NCBI GenBank assembly: GCA_023374045.1 | Contig: CM041780.1 | Coordinates: 33,598,337-33,662,336 of the forward strand | Direction: 5' to 3' | Origin: Limonium bicolor | Lineage: Eukaryota > Streptophyta > Magnoliopsida > Caryophyllales > Plumbaginaceae | DNA length: 64,000 nucleotides | Shown: in pieces, positions 40,571 through 51,187 of the stretch | How positions within the stretch are numbered: the first letter of the stretch is position 1 | How the letters are laid out: each line of letters begins with the position of its first letter | Notes under the pieces: model-generated | What the model saw: the letters and a program-made list of their open reading frames with translations, nothing else | The model's database searches: none | What the model was told of the DNA's origin: nothing | Program-made: the position numbers and the translations under genes

Positions 40571-40670
40571 TGAGAATTTTTGGTGTCTACAAATGGCTCC
40601 CCTTGATTCAATTCTGCAATATAAAGCTTGCAGAATTGGATCAAGGTTGACGGGGAGCCAAAAATTCTCA
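40571..40670. repeat. Inverted repeat spanning the Tat LTR/PPT junction
   Basis: TGAGAATTTTTGG (40571-40583), GGCTCCCC (40595-40602) and TTGATTCAATTCTGCA (40603-40618) are mirrored by TGCAGAATTGGATCAA (40629-40644), GGGGAGCC (40652-40659) and AAAATTCTCA (40661-40670). The centre is a ~10-bp loop. The LTR edge (40591) and the PPT-like tract lie inside the left arm. Confidence 0.85.
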
Positions 40671-40753
40671 CTAGGGCTTTTACGGGGTACATCCAGATGC
40701 GATCACGGATAGCACACCGTGTGAACGCGACGGGAGAGTAACAAGATAACCGA

Positions 40754-41640
40754 GTGCACGAGGACTTAGGAGTGCCTCAACTGGACCTCTTGATATCCAG
40801 TCCTAGGGCTTATGAATGGCCTAGAATGCGATTGAAAGTACGAGGACTTAGGAGTGCCTCAACTAGACCTCTTGATATTTAGCTATAGGACTTATACCGA
40901 GCCTATAATACCAACAACCCGGTTCTGTCTGCGGTGCACGAGGGCTTAGGAGTTCCTCAACTGGACCTCTTGATATCCAGTCCTAGGGCTTATGACGGGT
41001 CTATAATGCGATTGAAAGTACGAGGACTTAGGAGTGCCTCAACTAGACCTCTTGATATCTAGCTATAGGACTTATGCCGAGCCTATAATACCAACAACCC
41101 GATTTGATTTAAGGTGGACGAGGGCTTAGGAGTGCCTCAACTGGACCTCTTGATATCCAGTCCTAGGGCTTATGATGAGCCTAGAATGCGATTGAAAGTA
41201 CGAGGACTTAGGAGTGCCTCAACTAGACCACTTGATATCTAGCCATAGGACTTATGCCGAGCCTATAATACCAACAACCCAATTTGATTTAAGTTGCACG
41301 AGGGCTAAGGAGTGCCTCAACTGGACCTCTTGATATCCAGTCCTAGGGCTTATGATGAGCCTAGAATGCGATTCAAAGTACGAGGACTTAGAAGTGCCTA
41401 AACTAGACCTCTTGATATCTAGTCATAGGACTTATGCCGAGCCTATAATACCAACAACCCAATTTGATTTAAGGTGCACAAGGGCTTAGGAGTGCCTCAA
41501 CTGGACCTCTTGATATCTAGTCCTAGGGCTTATGATGAGCCTAGAATGCGATTGAAAGTACGAGGACTTAGGAGTGCCTCAACTAGACCTCTTGATATCT
41601 AGTTATAGGACTTATAATGAGCCTATAATACTTTGATGGA
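40754..41640. repeat. 180-bp tandem repeat in Tat 3' UTR
   Basis: Five units start at 40754, 40934, 41114, 41294 and 41474, exactly 180 bp apart. Each unit is a diverged dimer of ~84 and ~96 bp halves, both containing CGAGGRCTTAGGAGTGCCTC and a CTCTTGATATCYAG block. It has the size and higher-order form of a plant satellite. Confidence 0.95.
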
Positions 41641-41953
41641 TTTGTACGAAACTCGCTGTGGTGAAAGGTTGATCTAAAGTCGAATTTAGCTGCATGTTGA
41701 TCCAGGGTCGGACGCTCTCTGATGGGTCCTTCGATCCTTAACGAAGGATTTGAGATTGGAAATTTTCTTTGGTGTTGTCTCCCTTAACTGCATGAGTGCT
41801 CGGGATGACGGGATCGGGTGATTCCGATATATACGGTTGGATAGTTTGACACGACTTTGGGGACCGTAGTGGTCAAGTGTGATTTTCATGATATTAGAGA
41901 GGGCTTTAGCCGATGACTCTGGTAGTTTGACGGTGACCCTGGTGTTGCACTAG

Positions 41954-42195
41954 GATGGCTCCGGTATGGCTTTGAGATGGCTCTGGCATGGCCTTGAGAT
42001 GGCTTCGGTATGGCCTTGAGATGGCTTCGGTATGGCCTTGAGATGGCTCCGGTATGGCCTTGAGATGGCTCCGGTGTGGCCTTGAGATGGCTCCGGTATG
42101 ACCTTGAGGTGGCTCCGGTATGGCCTTGAGATGGCTCCGGTATGGCCTTGAGATGGCTCCGGTATGGCCTTGAGATGGCTCCGGTATGGCCCTGA
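41954..42195. repeat. 22-bp tandem repeat, eleven copies
   Basis: Unit GATGGCTCCGGTATGGCCTTGA repeated head to tail at exact 22-bp spacing with point variants, in the Tat 3' UTR. Its antisense translation gives the artificial SHLKAIPEPSQGHTGAI-type frame. No spacers, so not CRISPR-like. Confidence 0.95.
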
Positions 42196-44020
42196 GATGA
42201 TCCTCTTAGTTGAGGCGGATTCCTTCATAAGGTGACAGCAATGACCTTATGGTTCAAGGGGTGGATGGTTTTTATTTGGGACGGGGTCGCACCTTGAGAG
42301 GGTTGCCTACGTACTCAACTCCCTGTTGAGATCAGACCTTACGTAGTTCATGATTTTCAGCGAGTGGGGAGTTTGGCGGTGAGGAGGGATGTCTTACGGG
42401 GCGTTTCTTGGAACGGTGCCCGGAGACTTTTATTCCTTTGCTTTGATGACTGTGCATTCTTTCACGTTACTCAGCGGATGGCTATCGTGCCAGTTGACGA
42501 AGGAGACGGGCACTATGCCGTGGCTTCCCCTACAAGGAGAGTATGCTCATCTTTCTCTTCCCGTGGTGTAGGATATTATGTCCGAACCGATGGATGCAAG
42601 TCTATTCTACATGCATTTTTTTTATTTGGATATGATTGAATGCAAAGGGGATGCCGTGTCAAGGTGAGTTCAGCCAAGAATTCCAATTAAGTCAAATTAG
42701 TCACCTCTAAGCCGCTTCTCTCCTAAAAAAATCTTCCCGAAGAAGGTCTCTCGGGATCTCTTATACCTTTCAGTTTCCTTTCTTAAGGTTAGTTAGGCTT
42801 TCTTTAATCGGGGGTGATGAACACTCGTTTTTCCTCTACCTTCCTGATTTATTTGACCCTTGTTGGTGCACGATTGTATTGACAAGATCGGACGCGTCGT
42901 GGCCTTTCATATTTCAAATCTGGTACTTTTCGAATTGAGCAAATACCATCTCTAAGTCGGAGGTCTTTCAATGGGTTGTAACGGGGCTGCAGGGTATGTC
43001 ACATGGGACTGGAGGATTCATTTGAGAATTGTGGAGCTTTTGTGCAATGGAGGATATGCTTCACCTTTGCCATGGATGGAGTAATTTTAGACTCCTTTTG
43101 TATTTGTGTGGATTATTATGTGCTCTCATTTTGATTTGCTACTTTCTTTGAGTAGTCGATTTGCATTTCTTTGTGTTTCGCATTCTCGTTCTTATCTATT
43201 CCTCAGGTGGGGATGTTTCACGCAATGTGGGTCTTTCACTTCCTCTCTTTACTCTTTAGAGTATTTTGTGTTTCGTTTTTCTCATCTTCATCCTCTTTGG
43301 GCATCTCTTTCAAGCCTTCTCCCATGCTTTAAATGGTGGGGGGAAGGAACCATGGCTCCGACTCCTTTCATCCTCTTTTGCAAGGGTGAATTGTTGTGTG
43401 ATGTGGGCTGATATATCGTGGAGCTATTTTGGAAAAAAAGGTTTTCAATGAAAGGCTCAGCGGGGCTCACTAAGGGATCATTTTCGGGGTCAATGAGGCT
43501 TTTTGGCTTTGTGGAGGTTTTCCTCGATCCTAGGTGCCTCGTCATCCCTATTGGCGGATATTTGTTTCCTCTACTATTCCCAAATTTTGAAATGAATGGT
43601 AACGTGCTTTTCTCATCAATATTTGGTTCTGTGATGGAGGATCCTCGCATGGGGCTTCGAAGTTTAAATGCTTAGACGCTCTGGGTTTTGCACGCTCCGT
43701 GTTCCTCTCATGCACTTGACTCTCACGGGAGGTTAGAGATCCTTTTGAGACCTCTTCGAGAAAAATGATACAAGAGTTCGGCGGCCTCTGATGACTTATG
43801 TGACTTTCTAGATTTTAAAGATCAAGACACACCTCGAGGCTGGGGATATGCGAATACAAATACGACTAAACTAAACCTAATGCAGATGGTAATGATAACT
43901 TTCGTGTGGATTTTTTTTTGGATTTTTGTGTGGATCATTTTTTCATATGGATGCATTTTTTTTGGATTTTTAAATGGATGCATTTTCTTTGGTTTTTTTT
44001 GTGACGGTTCAGACATAATA
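42196..44020 (-). other. Tat 3' UTR, non-coding
   Basis: Between integrase and the repeat arrays. I see no coding sequence. A T-rich direct repeat (GGATGCATTTT, TGGATTTTT) lies at 43900-44000. The remaining sequence is unremarkable. Confidence 0.6.
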
Positions 44021-44656
44021 TCATTTCAACTGATCGAGATTGACAAGACTTTGAAATTCTTCTCCGTCTAAATCTGTCAGCAATACCGCACCGTGAGGGG
44101 TTATCTCTTTGACTAGATAGGGGCCCACCCAGTTTGGTTTGAATTTCCCTCACGGGTCTGGCAAATCCTTTCTCAACTCTTTTAGAACGAGATCGCCCAC
44201 TTGGATGTTTCGTTCTTTGACCCTCTTGTTGAACGCTCTAGCCATTCTCTTCTGGTAACCCTGTATATGGTATAGCGCCATTAGGAATTTTTCATCAAGG
44301 AGAGCTAAGCTGTCATAGCATTGTTGTAACCAGTCACTTTCAGCAATCTTCAGTTCATTCGTGACTCGAAGGGTTGGAATTTCAAGCTCGATTGGCAAAA
44401 CACATTCTGAACCATACCCTAGAGAATACTGGCTCCGGTTGCAGTTTTGATAGTAGTTTGGTAACCCCAGAGAACATAGTGCAGCTTTTCCGGCCAATCT
44501 ATGTATGTTTCAACCACTTTGATAGTGCACTCTTTACGTCTTTGTTAGCGGCTTCGACTGCTCTGTTAGTCTGAGGTCTGTATGGGGATGATCTGTGGTA
44601 GCGGATGTTGTATTTTTCCATGACCCGGATAGTGTCTCTGTCGAATTGAGGACTGT
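44021..44656 (-). pseudogene. Tat/Ogre integrase, C-terminal part
   Basis: The minus-strand reading begins just after element A's insertion with YRPQTNRAVEAANKDVK (the catalytic Glu region of the integrase core), shifts frame near 44498, continues YIDWPEKLHYVLWGYQTT, YSLGYGSECVLPIELEIP, then KRMARAFNKRVKERNIQVGDLVLKE, meets a TGA at 44150-44152, and resumes NWVGPYLVKEI to TGA 44021-44023. At least one further frameshift lies near 44450. The order matches the integrase core and GPY/F module of Tat elements. The copy is dead. The N-terminal residues of the open frame starting at 44693 come from element A's LTR. Confidence 0.85.
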
Positions 44657-47600
44657 TGAAATACCCCAAACTAATTAAACATGGATTAAACATCTAATCA
44701 CATTAATTAAGGCTTAAACATGCCTTAAAAGTCAATTGAGAACAATAGTGGTCAACACAAAGCAAGATATTGCACCCTTTGACTGTTTAGGGTAAATAAA
44801 TACCCAAATGAACTTCTTAGGACCTACAACTTAGTCCTAAGCATATTAACACATTAAGGAACACACCACAATCATTGGAAAACACTCCAACACATAGAAC
44901 AAGCATTTACATGCTTCAAGGTCAAGTAGGACAAAAATGTGCTCTAAGAAAACCTTAAAGGTCTTATGACCTCTATTTGATATAAGATTTGATTAATAAG
45001 ATCAAATATCATGTAAGGAACACAACAAAACTGTTCTCAAAGAAAACTGAGCTCAGAAACACCTTGCGACACAAAATGTGCACTAAAATACCTTAAAACA
45101 CGTTTTTGTGTATGAGCTCTAAGATAATGACTTTTTGTCACTTTAAAGACTAGAGTACATTCCTTATAACATTAATGTGACATGATAGATTATATTATAA
45201 AGTCTAAATCAAAGTTTAAAAATAAAATCAAAATGGGTAATTTTGGATGATTAGTACCCAAAAATAACATTTAATTACTAAGTCTTAACCATGGTCAAAT
45301 GTCATCCATTGACCAAACCCAGCATTGCCGCCCCATATTAGCTGTAATACCCATCCATTAAGAAACCTCTAAACAAATATCTAGCCAATCTAATGAGTCA
45401 CCAATTACTATTACATAAAGTAACATTAATTAACATAAAAGCAAAATTAGCTTACCTTTCTCATTTGCCTTGCTTCCCAGCCGACACCACACATCTTCAT
45501 CATCTCTTTTGCTCCTCTTTGACGGTAAGAACATGCCAAGTTCAGAAGAGAACACCAATTGACATAGGAAAGCTTATTAAGCCATTTTATGTTCATTCTC
45601 TTCACATTTCTTTCCTCTTTTAATGGAGCTAAGCAACAACCATTTCCATCCATGGTTCTAGGTTGTTTTGGAGGTTAAAAGAAGGGTGAATCTCGGCTGT
45701 AACAAGGGAAGGAGGGGGAGAAATCTAATCTTGTTCTTAAGGTATAAAAATGTGCTTTAAGCACTTATCTTTTGATTCCCTTCAATTCCGGTTGTGAAAC
45801 TTTGTTTCCTAGGCTTATAATCTTCTTTTTAACATACTTATTCAGTTGGTATATAAAGAACTTCAAGGTATAGCCAAAAACACCATTTTTGGCATTTTAA
45901 TCAAGGTAAAAATTAGCCATCTTCTAATCTGAGTTATACCAGTTTTACAGCTTGGTTTAGTAGCTCTTTTGATGCTATTTACCTTCTGCATAAATAGGCC
46001 AAATATCATCCATACTTGCCTTGTTATTCTAAGGTAAATTTTACCTTGAAAATTTACATTAAACACTTATTTTGGTTAGCTCTTGCTTGGAGACTAATCA
46101 TGCCTTAATTACTGTTTGAAAACATGTAAATAATGCTGTGGAAAATTTATCTCCAAACAGCCGTGGCCAAACAAGGCCTAAACTTGGCAAAAATAAGGTA
46201 TAAATCACTTAAAACTACACTTGGTATATTAATATGTGTTTATACATATGTGTATATATATGCCGTGAGTGAATGAGCTTATTAAAGTCTTATTTTGACC
46301 TTAGGTGATTAAGGAATGGTTTAGTAAATTTTATAACTAATTAATTAACATAATTGTCAAATTTAAGACATTATGTGGAAAATTGGTAAATATGGAAAAG
46401 ATGGTGGTAAGGCCGAGAGTTTAAAGCATTTTTAGGCATTTATGTGTAATTCATTTTATAAGCTAATGTTTGTAATAAGGCCATGTACTTTAGGCCATTT
46501 TATTTATGTATTTATAAGGTTTTAATTAAGTTTAGGTGATATATAAGTATCACCGCATATTATAAGGGTCTAAACCATAATTAAATTAAATTTGGGGGAT
46601 ATACAATAATAAAGCCGAAAATTGGAGGTTTAAAGGAGTTTAAATAAAAATTATAAGATTTTATAAAGTTTTGGGGTTAAATGGTAATTTCTAGAAAATA
46701 TGGGTATAAAACCGTATTATATGGAGATTAATGGTCAAGGCAATATTAAGGTGGTCAACCTTGACCATATGGTAGGTTTTGACCAAATTAGATAAGTTAA
46801 ATAACTTATTTAAGGTTTTATAATAAGATAAGTATTTAATTGTAACAATTTTATAAAAATGTGGTAAATAGTTTATTACAAAAATTAAGGGGGTAACAAT
46901 GGATTATAACACCCATGGGATATTAGGAATTTTTAGAAATTTATTTGGTTAATTTTGGAATTAAAATAAACTATATATGTATAATATATAGTTATTATTT
47001 CATTATGACACTTTGGAATAAAAGATGTGGTGGATTAGCAAATACCAAAAGTATATGGTTAGTAAGAATAAATATAACCCTTTGGTCAAATTTGTTGATT
47101 TTTAGAATTATATAAGAGTATTTAATAAGGTATGTGTATAATATATAGTTTTAATGATATTATAAAACTATATGTTATAAATTAGGCCAAATGGCAATTA
47201 TAGAAACTTGGTGGGTTAGAAGAATAATATAGAACAGATTATGGGTCTGTTCGCAATTTAAAATAACATATAACCATAGGTTATGTTTATATTAAGGTAT
47301 AAAATGTTATATTATATGATATATATAACAGGGTATAAATTATGGGGTGATTTTGTAAATAAAGGGAACTATGGAATATGGAAAGAATAAGGTATAAATG
47401 TATATGCCTATGCAGAAATATAATATAGTTTTGTATAAAAACTATAGGTTATAAATTAAAGGAAATAAAAATATCATATTATATGATATTAGTTTATGGT
47501 ATAACATTACATAATGTTATGTGGTCAAAATGAAATTAAAATAAAGATAAGGGCTGTACCGAATTATTAAGGTTAGAAATATGAATTTTAGACTATGGTC

Positions 47601-48741
47601 TACAATGTTATAAATGTTATAACAATTATATGGTTTAGATGGAATTAAAACAAGTAAGGATATTCACATTAAATAATGTGACAAACTATAAATAAATTAG
47701 ATTTATAAACTAAGGTATTTATTGATTAAACCTTAGGAGTTGTAATTATACAACATAGAATGTTACATAATATTAGGATAATAATCTTAATATAAGTTGT
47801 ATAATATAATACAACTAATGGGAATAGTCATCTAATTTAAGATGATAAAATGTAACATATAATATAAGAGTTTTATAACTCATGGAACTTACCTATATGG
47901 TAAATATATACATATGCGAGAATAATGTATATAAGGATGGATATATATTATGGCTGGAAACCATATAATATAATGGTGGTGGTTATTACAAAAAATAGTT
48001 ACAAACTATAATTTATGAGTTTTGGAATGCAAATATAATTTGCTAAGATAATGAATTATATAATACAATGTATTATAATGGATGGTGGAAAAATAGTACA
48101 ATATAATAAGTCATGCGTGCATACATGCAACTATAGGTTATATACCTAAATTTAATGGTGGATAAGATTAAAGAAATATAATGAATTAAACTTAACAGTC
48201 GAAATATTTTGACATACGAGTTTTAGTAACAAACCGACCGGTTTAGATAAACCCATAACAAATAACTGTAGAAATCCGGGGATGAACTGTCGGGGTTACT
48301 TGTTATTCGGAAATGATACCATACCCGAAGGGGCGATGCTTTTATTCTTACAGATATTCGAAGCTGACCACCGTTTGAGAGAGTAGGACGGGGATTGCTA
48401 TGTAAGCATGGGTAGTTGAATTATAGGATTTGTACTTGTATTGTAATGTGAATTTGGAAGTCCAAACTGTATCAGTAATTTAAGGATTGTAGTATACTCG
48501 GTATAGTATTGTATTGGAGTTGTAAATGAATTATGGTTGAGTAAGCAATGGGATGCAATGTATTGCGTAGAGCACTCGGTATGTTCATATTCATCAGACC
48601 GATAGTATGTAGGATTGTATCTCGCCTTGTTAGTCACGTGGGTGACTAACGACATTGTACACCCGCCGTTGTGTAGGTAATATCCGCTGTGAAGATAAGT
48701 AATTGTACAGTAATGACGGTATTAGCGGTAGGGGTGTTACA
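44657..48741 (+). repeat. 5' LTR of element A
   Basis: A 4,085-bp LTR, TGAAATACCCCAAAC...GGTGTTACA, inserted in the Tat integrase. ACTGT precedes it, but the partner duplication lies outside the window. The middle (46200-48200) is very AT-rich. No hairpin array and no gene are visible in it. Confidence 0.85.
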
Positions 48742-48745
48742 AAAG

Positions 48746-48757
48746 TGGTATCAGAGC
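48746..48757 (+). promoter_or_regulatory. Primer binding site, initiator tRNA-Met type (element A)
   Basis: TGGTATCAGAGC, four bases after the 5' LTR end. Confidence 0.93.
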
Positions 48758-51187
48758 GAAGTATCGCTCTGATGGATGAAATACTGAGTTTAGGAAAATA
48801 CCGAGTTAGGAATTAGAGACTTAGGGCTAAGGGTTGAGTGTTAGCGTGTGAGATACGCTAGTTAGGAACTTCTGGGTGAACCGGAAACCTACAATAACCA
48901 TACCCGCCCTCCACGTCCCCCGTTGTAAAGTTGGGACAGGAACGCCAGAGAGTTGGAAAGACCTCTCACACTCGGATAAAACCCGATCTGGCAGTAGCAA
49001 AGACAAACCTTATTAGGAAAAGAACCTGTTATACGGTAGAGTCCAAGAACTGGAAGTCCCGGAGACGGTTCCTGTTGGATGACGATGACCGCGCTTAACG
49101 GCGGAGGATTGAAGATCCTAAATAAAGGATAATGGAATCTATGGCACCATGGGGCGACATGCTTCGCAGTGGCAAGAACCATGTGTAGCCAGCAAGAAGA
49201 GGAGCACAACTGCATAATGAAGCGAAAAGACAGAGTAACAAACCCGAGACAAGAGAGTCTACGGACTGTAATGTATGATAATACCAATAACGGTATACAA
49301 ACCGACTAAGGAATTAGCCGAGGTTGGATTAATACCAAACCTACACGCCAGGAGGCCGTAATAACCGAACAACACAGTTCAGATAACTATGAAACTATTC
49401 ATAAAACAGCCACCTATAGGACTACAACGTGGTTCCTAAGGATAATACAAGTCTCATTAACCACAGTGAAGGTGTGAGACACCCGAATTGACAACAACCA
49501 TGTCAAGTACACTGAGAAATGACTCAGAAGATTGATCACCAAGGTCAAAAGACCAAAGGAAGATCTAATAAGACCACCAAATATGGATGGAAACGATATC
49601 GTAGCCGGTATACGTTAACCAAAAAACAACCTATCCACGCACTTGCCCAGGGCAAGTGCAGCAACTACAAGACGGTTGGAAGACTTTTAACAACCCGCAA
49701 ATACTTGCTAAAGTACCGCTACGATGAATGGAGTAAATGTAGGATCACAAATCCTAAGGATTTTATGTAACGAAACCTTGGAAAGGCCTAACGGTCTGAC
49801 CATTGTACTAAGAACATACCAGTCAGCAAGGAGCTAGATTTGGTCAAGACCTCAGACATGGAAACGCCATGAAGAATTTCTTTTCACACCGAACTGTTAT
49901 TTCCAAACTCAAATCTTTCTTTCAAAAACCACAAACCCTTCTTTAAACCTTGGATTTCGTTTTTAAAACCAAACCAACAGAATTACGTTGAGTATCATAG
50001 AATGATACAAGAGGAGTTGACGATAGAATACTTCACCTAGGAGTGTGACGAGCGCTACGAGTGTACCCAAATACGAGATGTGGGACGACTGCACTCCGAA
50101 GGAGCTTGCGGGCCTGACAGATAGTTAGGTAAGTGGTAACGTGCCAACTAGGTACCCCACGTATGTATACTTGTAGTGCGCGAAACACGGGAAGTAGTCA
50201 ACTCCGTTCTACGGACCATAAGTAAATTCAAACCAGAACAGTTGAATACCTCAAACGAACAAAAAGGAAACTCAGATAAGCTATAAGCTAAGGAGTCAGA
50301 AACTCACTCCAGGAGAACCATTAGGAGTTAAAAGTGCAAGAAGCACTAACAACAGAACAAGACATTGGATATGTCTCGAAGATATCGAAGTAAAGCATGA
50401 TAACTGGAAGGAATACACAGTCTAAACACTGTAAGGCAAATGCCTAACATTAACACATCAGTGCCCAATGAACGGGATGGAATTCCTAGGACAACTACCA
50501 CAAACACACAGGGTGATCACATAAGGTACCAAGAAATACCATTCATCACCGAAGGGAATATCAAACCCGTTATAACATAAGGAAAAACATCAATGGTCTA
50601 CCCTAAGAACGGGAGACATTATAACCCTCAACGAATAACTCAGATCTAGAACCGCAAGGTAGGATAACAATCTGCACATACTCATAAATGTCAGCTAGAT
50701 GCTACCGTATAATCAGTAATACCCAGGAGCAATCCATGAAGGGTATCAAGTCAACACAGTTGAACGAAATGTCGTAATAAAAACACCACAATTGGAACAA
50801 ACATTCGGTTAGAACACCGAAGGGATCCCATTTGACAGGGGATACCCCAAATTAATAAATGGTACCGATCAATACCAAGATGCTTAAAGGGTCTCCAATA
50901 AACGGAAGTGTGATGCGACAATCTGTCATGGAGCCCAGTATCACCTCCAAAGCCAGCGATAGCTTACGGAAACGTAACCACTTGGGAACAGCCCATGATG
51001 AGCAGAGCTCTAGGCAATGTGGCTAGTATGCCATGAAACTATTACAATACATAATTCGACGGTTGCAAAACCCATTGTAAACCATATGGAAAGTGGTCAA
51101 GGACGACACAAATAAAAGATTAATAACCAACGAGCAAGGACACCTCTCATAATTGTGAGACCACAAGAGCGGTGAACACATGGATTC

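Larger units (their letters stand above)
33399..40591 (-). repeat. Putative 3' LTR of Tat/Ogre element (about 7.2 kb)
   Basis: On the minus strand it starts TGTAGACACCAAAAATTCTC and ends GTGGGATTACA. Starting TGT.GACACC is usual for Tat/Ogre LTRs. It contains GAGTCGCCACC near 33650, a 30-bp minisatellite, a TGGGCY cluster, two tRNA-like sequences and an A-rich microsatellite. No mate LTR is in the window, and 7.2 kb is long even for Ogre, so older insertions may be hidden inside. Long stretches (36600-39000) show nothing else I can identify. Confidence 0.5.
33399..44656 (-). mobile_element. Tat/Ogre-type LTR retrotransposon, 3' part
   Basis: Minus-strand order is integrase C-terminus (44656 to 44021), long 3' UTR with tandem repeats (44020-40592), polypurine-like GGGGAGCC, then a putative 3' LTR (40591-33399). 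The integrase sequence (EAANKDVK, YGSECVLPIELEIPTLRV, KRMARAFNKRV) is typical of Tat/Ogre. Tandem repeats in the 3' UTR are a known feature of this lineage. Element A is inserted in integrase at 44657, so the rest lies beyond the window. The LTR left boundary is inferred from TG/CA and the abrupt end of the neighbouring LTR. Confidence 0.75.
44657..51187 (+). mobile_element. Element A: large non-coding LTR retrotransposon (5' part)
   Basis: Termini, PBS and LTR size match the Tekay element, but the internal region (48758-51187) has no open frame of note and no gag or pol motif I can recognise. It is interrupted at 51188 by element B of the same general family. Conserved internal blocks shared with B (for example GTGGGACGAC, GGAGCTTG.GGGCCTGACAG) are non-coding in both. 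Confidence 0.75.

Noticed and set aside
33399..40591. A clean 7.2-kb LTR taken at face value
   Set aside because: No mate LTR or TSD in the window, so internal older insertions cannot be excluded; kept only as a putative LTR.
41954..42195. CRISPR-like array
   Set aside because: Units are directly head to tail with no spacers, in a plant retrotransposon 3' UTR.
44499..44693. Open frame starting MFNPCLISLGYF as an integrase start
   Set aside because: Its first residues come from element A's LTR (from 44657 on); only the part below 44657 is integrase.
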